From contig NZ_CP056775.1 in the NCBI RefSeq assembly GCF_016894445.1, positions 2,420,001 to 2,484,000 of the forward strand: a DNA stretch of 64,000 nucleotides. The letters run 5' to 3'. This DNA is from Dyadobacter sandarakinus (GTDB taxonomy: Bacteria; Bacteroidota; Bacteroidia; Cytophagales; Spirosomataceae). The translations under genes were made by a program, and so were the position numbers. The notes beneath the pieces were generated by a model. It ran no database searches. It had not been told where the DNA came from and saw only the letters and a list, made by a program, of their open reading frames with translations. Positions 60,224-64,000 of the stretch are shown in pieces (the first letter of the stretch is position 1; every line of letters starts with the position of its first letter).

Positions 60224-63200
60224 TCAGAATTTCACGTTCAGCCCGAATGTAGTAATGCGGGTAGCCGGGGTCACATCGTTGTTTACGTTTCCGTCAGCAG
60301 ACTCTGGGTCGATACCGTTGTACTTGGAGCGGTATTTGGAAAAAATAAATGGCTGCTGTACACTGGAAAACAAACGCAGACTCTCTATACCGATCCGCTG
60401 CGCAAACTTGGGCGTGAAAGTGTAGCCGAAGTTAATGTTCCGCACCTTCACGAACGAGCCATCAAAGTAAATAAAGGATGTGTTGTACACCGGGAATTCC
60501 TGGTTGAAGTTTGGCCTTGGGAACTCATTGGTGGGGTTATTGGGTGTCCAGTAGTCCACTTTGATCTGATTGTAGCGGCCTTGCAGCGTCAGGCTGTTCT
60601 GGTGGAACTTGCTGACAATTTTCTGCCCGATTCTTGCAAAAACAAAGAATGAAAGATCAAATCCCGCATAACTAAACCGGTTGGTGATACCACCCTGCCA
60701 CTTTGGAATATCGGACCCGAGGATCACCCGGTCATCGGCACTGATCACGCCGTCATTGTTCGTGTCCTGCAACTTGACCTGACCTACCGCAAAGCCATAA
60801 GCCTTTGCCTGGTCTGCTTCACTCGTTTGCCAGATGCCCAGTTTTTTATAGTCGTAAAAAGAGTTGAGCGGCTTGCCGATAAACCATTTGTTACCCGTAT
60901 CATCCACTTTTCCATTGTAGAGTGAAATGATTGCCTCATTGTTTTTGTAAAACGTAAAATCCGTCGTCCACTTGAAGCCCGACTTGGTATTTACGTTTAC
61001 TGTCGAAATGCCTACTTCCACACCCCGGTTGCGCGTTTCACCCACATTCCGCGTCACGGCATTGAAACCGATCGAGGTAGGCAGCTGGTCGGACAGCAGC
61101 AGGTCGGTAGTATTGGTCTGGTAGAGTTCCACGGAGCCGGAAACGCGGCCTGCAAACAAGCTGAAATCAACTCCCACGTTCCGGGTTGCGGAAGATTCCC
61201 ATTTCAGATCGGGATTGCCGATGGTATTGGGCCGGTACCCGTAGGCTGCGGTAGTACCCCAGGCGTACGAGGTGCGGCCCAGCAAAGCCTGGGTTTGATA
61301 AGGTGAAATCCCCTGATTACCCGTCAAACCGTAGCTCACACGCACTTTAAGCTGGTCGAGCCAGGATACACTTTTCAGGAAATCCTCATTGCTCAGGTTC
61401 CAGGCCAGGGCTATGCCGGGAAAAGTACCATATTTATGGTTTTCACCGAACCGTGTAGAGCCGTCGCGCCGGGCAGTAACCGTCAGCAAATACTTGTCTT
61501 TGAAATCGTAATTAACACGCAGCATGTACGAATTCAGCGTCCATTGGATCAGGTTACTGCCTACGCCCAGCACCGTATTGGCATTTCCTACATTGTAAAA
61601 CTCCTGCCCCTCTACCGGTACACCCTGTACGGACACGTTGTTGAACTCGAAATTATCATGCTGCAGTGATTGCAATGCCGTCACATTCAGGCTGTGGCCA
61701 TTGTTGAAGGTCTTGTTGTAGGTCAAAATATTTTCGACGGTGTAGTTAAACCCAAACTGGCTGTTGGTAGCTGCCGTAGGATTGCCTCCTTTGATATCAT
61801 TGGTTTGCGCCCCTATAAACCGGCCCGCCCTGGACAAACTGAAATCAGGACCAAAATTCACCCGGTATTTCAAACCCTGCAGAATACTTACTTCGGCATA
61901 AAGGCTGTTAAAAATCCGGTACTTGCGTGTTTCGTCAATCTGGGCGCCTTTGACAAGCTCAGCCATGGGATTGGTCAGAAGCGCATCGGTAGTTTGTGCG
62001 AAAATCAGCTTACCGGCATCGTCGTAGGCTCTTGCAAGCGGATTTTGACCGATGGTGTACCCATATGGATTGCGGTTGGCTCCGTTCCGGAGACTGTACA
62101 TGCCATAAGACGAGATGCCTACCCTGATCCTTTTGTTGATATTATGGTCAATGTTGACGCGGATGGACGTGCGTGTAAAATCCAGTCCCGGAATGACACC
62201 TTTGTCCTTGAAAAAACCACCCGAAAAGTAGAACTGCGTTTTTTCATTTCCGCCCTGCACGCCGATCGAATGATTTTGCTGAAAACCGCGCTTGATCATC
62301 ATTTCCTGGTAATCGGTCGTCCGATTCTGGGCAATACCGTCCAGCTCGATGGGCTCAAACAGTTTGGAATCCGCATAGGTATCAATCACGCCGGTCGCTA
62401 CGGGATTTCCGTTGGCATCCTTGTAAGTACCCAGTGTACGCCTCGACTCGCGTTTCAGCTCGGCATACTCAGGTCCGGTCAGGAGTTTTATTTTATCCAG
62501 TGCATCCGTAAAACCCACATAGGTATCGTAGCTGACGGTCGTTTTGCCCTTGGTAGCACCCCGCTTGGTGGAGATCAGTACCACCCCATTCGCACCTCTC
62601 GCGCCGTAAATAGCTGTCGCTGTGGCATCTTTAAGGATTTCCATGGAAGCCACGTCGTTCGGGTTCATATCTTCATACCCGCCCGACACAAAGTCGAAGG
62701 GACGCGTCGCCATGAGCTCATTCCGGTCACCGGATAAGGGAATACCATCCACGACATAAAGCGGGTTGTTGCCCGCATTGAAGGATCTGCGGCCACGGAT
62801 CAGGATTTTCGGGACAGTGCCCGGCTTGCTGCCCGACTGCGCCACGTCGACGCCGGCAACACGGCCCTGCATGGCCTGTCCAAGGTTGGTAATGGGCATT
62901 TCATTGATCTGCTTGGACGTCACCGACGATATGGCGCCGGTTAGCTGGCTTTTCTTCTGGGTACCATACCCCACCACCACGACTTCACTCAGCGTTTTCA
63001 TATCGCCTGAGAGTGTGACATCGATCATGCTCTGACTGCCCACGGCAACCTCCTGGGTTGTGAATCCGACCGCGGAAAAAACGAGTATTGCATTGTTGTC
63101 GGGCACCTCCATGGTGAATTTGCCATCGACATCGGTGTTGGTACCCGACCGGCTGCCTTTCAGTACCACGGACACGCCGGGAACGCCTGTATTGTCTTCG

Positions 63201-63361
63201 GCAGAAACGACCCTGCCCGAAACTGTTTTGTCGATCCCTGCGACGATTACGGCAAGGTCAGGATTTTTGGCGAGGGCTATGTCCGGTGCCCCGCATAGTG
63301 CGACACCCGCAAAAGATAGTTGGACAAGACCATAGCATGCATTCGTAAACCTTTGTTTCAT
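60224..63361 (-). CDS. susC: SusC/RagA-family TonB-dependent outer-membrane transporter
   Basis: 1045 residues. A signal region (LVQLSFAGVALCGAPDIALA) and carboxypeptidase-D-like domain (VSGRVVSAEDNTGVPGVSVV, 46-125) are followed by the TonB box/plug: LSEVVVVGYGTQKKSQLTGA, LYVVDGIPLSG, NPNDVASMEILKDATATAIYG (split: ASMEILKDATATAIYG) and RGANGVVLISTKRG. The 22-strand barrel ends in RITTFGLNVKF. It heads the minus-strand sugar locus. Confidence 0.92.
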   Translation of the reverse strand: MKQRFTNACYGLVQLSFAGVALCGAPDIALAKNPDLAVIVAGIDKTVSGRVVSAEDNTGVPGVSVVLKGSRSGTNTDVDGKFTMEVPDNNAILVFSAVGFTTQEVAVGSQSMIDVTLSGDMKTLSEVVVVGYGTQKKSQLTGAISSVTSKQINEMPITNLGQAMQGRVAGVDVAQSGSKPGTVPKILIRGRRSFNAGNNPLYVVDGIPLSGDRNELMATRPFDFVSGGYEDMNPNDVASMEILKDATATAIYGARGANGVVLISTKRGATKGKTTVSYDTYVGFTDALDKIKLLTGPEYAELKRESRRTLGTYKDANGNPVATGVIDTYADSKLFEPIELDGIAQNRTTDYQEMMIKRGFQQNHSIGVQGGNEKTQFYFSGGFFKDKGVIPGLDFTRTSIRVNIDHNINKRIRVGISSYGMYSLRNGANRNPYGYTIGQNPLARAYDDAGKLIFAQTTDALLTNPMAELVKGAQIDETRKYRIFNSLYAEVSILQGLKYRVNFGPDFSLSRAGRFIGAQTNDIKGGNPTAATNSQFGFNYTVENILTYNKTFNNGHSLNVTALQSLQHDNFEFNNVSVQGVPVEGQEFYNVGNANTVLGVGSNLIQWTLNSYMLRVNYDFKDKYLLTVTARRDGSTRFGENHKYGTFPGIALAWNLSNEDFLKSVSWLDQLKVRVSYGLTGNQGISPYQTQALLGRTSYAWGTTAAYGYRPNTIGNPDLKWESSATRNVGVDFSLFAGRVSGSVELYQTNTTDLLLSDQLPTSIGFNAVTRNVGETRNRGVEVGISTVNVNTKSGFKWTTDFTFYKNNEAIISLYNGKVDDTGNKWFIGKPLNSFYDYKKLGIWQTSEADQAKAYGFAVGQVKLQDTNNDGVISADDRVILGSDIPKWQGGITNRFSYAGFDLSFFVFARIGQKIVSKFHQNSLTLQGRYNQIKVDYWTPNNPTNEFPRPNFNQEFPVYNTSFIYFDGSFVKVRNINFGYTFTPKFAQRIGIESLRLFSSVQQPFIFSKYRSKYNGIDPESADGNVNNDVTPATRITTFGLNVKF

Positions 63362-63820
63362 AAGCTCCGACTTTTTGAAGTTGCTGATTTCTAAACCCTG
63401 ACGTGAAATGAGGCACGTCCCCTTACAAGATTACCTTATATTTATTCTGTAAATATTTAAATAATATACAACTGAGACGCAAAGAAAAGTTTGTTGGGCA
63501 GGAGCATTGCGCAGAATTGAACAATTTCTTTAGTCATACTATTTAGTACTATTCTGCAATTTATATCTGTGGTTCAGGATAGAGATTTGAACAATCAATT
63601 GGAAGCTCAGGGCAAATTTTATTTCCGCAACCGTTGTCGGGAACGATGCCATTGTGAAAATTTATCTCAAAATAATGATAGCATCTTGCAGCAAATGCAA
63701 AGTTGATAAGAATGAACAGGGTATGTTCATTCAGCTGTATTTTGTATTATAGAAAGAAAATATTGGTATGTGTCCTACCGGAGAAATGCCCCGCCACGAA
63801 TGCGGCTGGCAGAAGGTGCA
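63362..63820. other. 459-base gene-free stretch upstream of the second susC
   Basis: AT-rich leader region for the leftward susC. It holds a small dyad TACTA-TT-TAGTA at 63537-63548. I do not find a copy of CAAACGTTTGCA here, so this SusCD pair is outside the predicted LacI regulon. No gene or RNA is visible. Confidence 0.6.
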
Positions 63821-64000
63821 TCAGTAATTTTTAAAGAAAAAGAAAATAAGGAACACCAGTACGGTGAGCGACATAATGAGCAGAATGAGTCCTTCGAACC
63901 GGGCATTACTCATCCACTTTACCGATGCTTCCCCCGAATCTTTGTCCGTGCGGATGTCCAGCGAGGTACGGATCCGTCCCCAGAGCGAATTGACTTCCTG
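63821..64000 (-). CDS. C-terminal fragment of a membrane-anchored protein, 5' end outside the window
   Basis: 59 residues are visible in the minus-strand frame entering at 64000 and stopping with TGA at 63821-63823. The piece has a soluble part (VNSLWGRIRTSLDIRTDKDS) and one C-terminal helix (LILLIMSLTVLVFLIFFFFK), so it ends in a membrane anchor. I do not recognise the family. Confidence 0.65.
   Translation of the reverse strand, partial: QEVNSLWGRIRTSLDIRTDKDSGEASVKWMSNARFEGLILLIMSLTVLVFLIFFFFKNY

Noticed and set aside
61670..62737. 355-codon plus-strand open frame opposite susC
   Set aside because: Antisense to the SusC plug and barrel; no domain seen.

Overview
The window looks like chromosome of a Bacteroidota bacterium of the order Cytophagales; from memory of the protein families I would place it near Dyadobacter, but I ran no search. 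The signs are two SusC/SusD outer-membrane pairs, a gliding-motility-type (type IX secretion) C-terminal domain, Tat-anchored oxidoreductases with DUF1080 partners, no obvious Shine-Dalgarno sites, and -33/-7 promoters of the TTTG-N19-TAnnTTTG type. I see no rRNA, tRNA, CRISPR array, prophage or transposase.

Layout. 1-1872 (minus): cut-off exported protein of tandem ~60-residue repeats. 2380-4730: lipoprotein, metallophosphoesterase, DUF3072 protein. 4860-10474: DUF1080 protein, TPR protein, and a Tat-exported gluconate-2-dehydrogenase-subunit-3/GMC oxidoreductase pair. 10855-14377: MFS transporter, Omp85-like barrel, DUF1624 membrane protein. 14534-17676 (minus): esterase, FucP-type sugar transporter and ROK kinase. 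17890-18787: three small proteins. 18789-22878: SGNH esterase divergent from an ABC ATPase/permease, the E. coli tesA-ybbA-ybbP neighbourhood. 22928-23626: DUF6932 nucleotidyltransferase-like protein with a small helical partner. 24040-28823: SusC/SusD. 28892-32675 (minus): aldo/keto reductase, AraC regulator, HigBA-type toxin-antitoxin, LacI regulator. 32803-43479: a complete myo-inositol catabolic cluster iolB-C-A-G-transporter-J-D-E. 43675-50600: S41 protease, T9SS protein, acyl-ACP desaturase, acyltransferase and small genes. 50602-53342 (minus): GH9 glycosidase, Dabb protein, DUF1697 protein. 53567-63361 (minus): SusC, SusD, sugar epimerase, double DUF1080, Gfo/Idh/MocA oxidoreductase and DUF6807 protein. 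The right edge cuts a membrane protein.

How the genes work together. The iol cluster covers every step from myo-inositol to DHAP and acetyl-CoA (dehydrogenase, dehydratase, hydrolase, isomerase, kinase, aldolase, semialdehyde dehydrogenase) plus a sodium symporter. A divergent LacI protein is the likely regulator: the 12-mer CAAACGTTTGCA lies between lacI and iolB, where it supplies the -33 element of the predicted iolB promoter. The same 12-mer occurs twice, 20 bp apart, upstream of the SusC/SusD pair at 24040, and a variant precedes the lipoprotein gene at 2380. I infer that this SusCD pair is the outer-membrane part of the inositol regulon.

The 53567-63361 locus, and probably the 4860-10474 locus, look like oxidative (3-keto-sugar) glycan degradation rather than classical hydrolysis. 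Three gaps inside the iol cluster carry unrelated short tandem repeats: a 37-mer, two octamers and a heptamer. The heptamer tract can fold with a purine tract just upstream of iolE.
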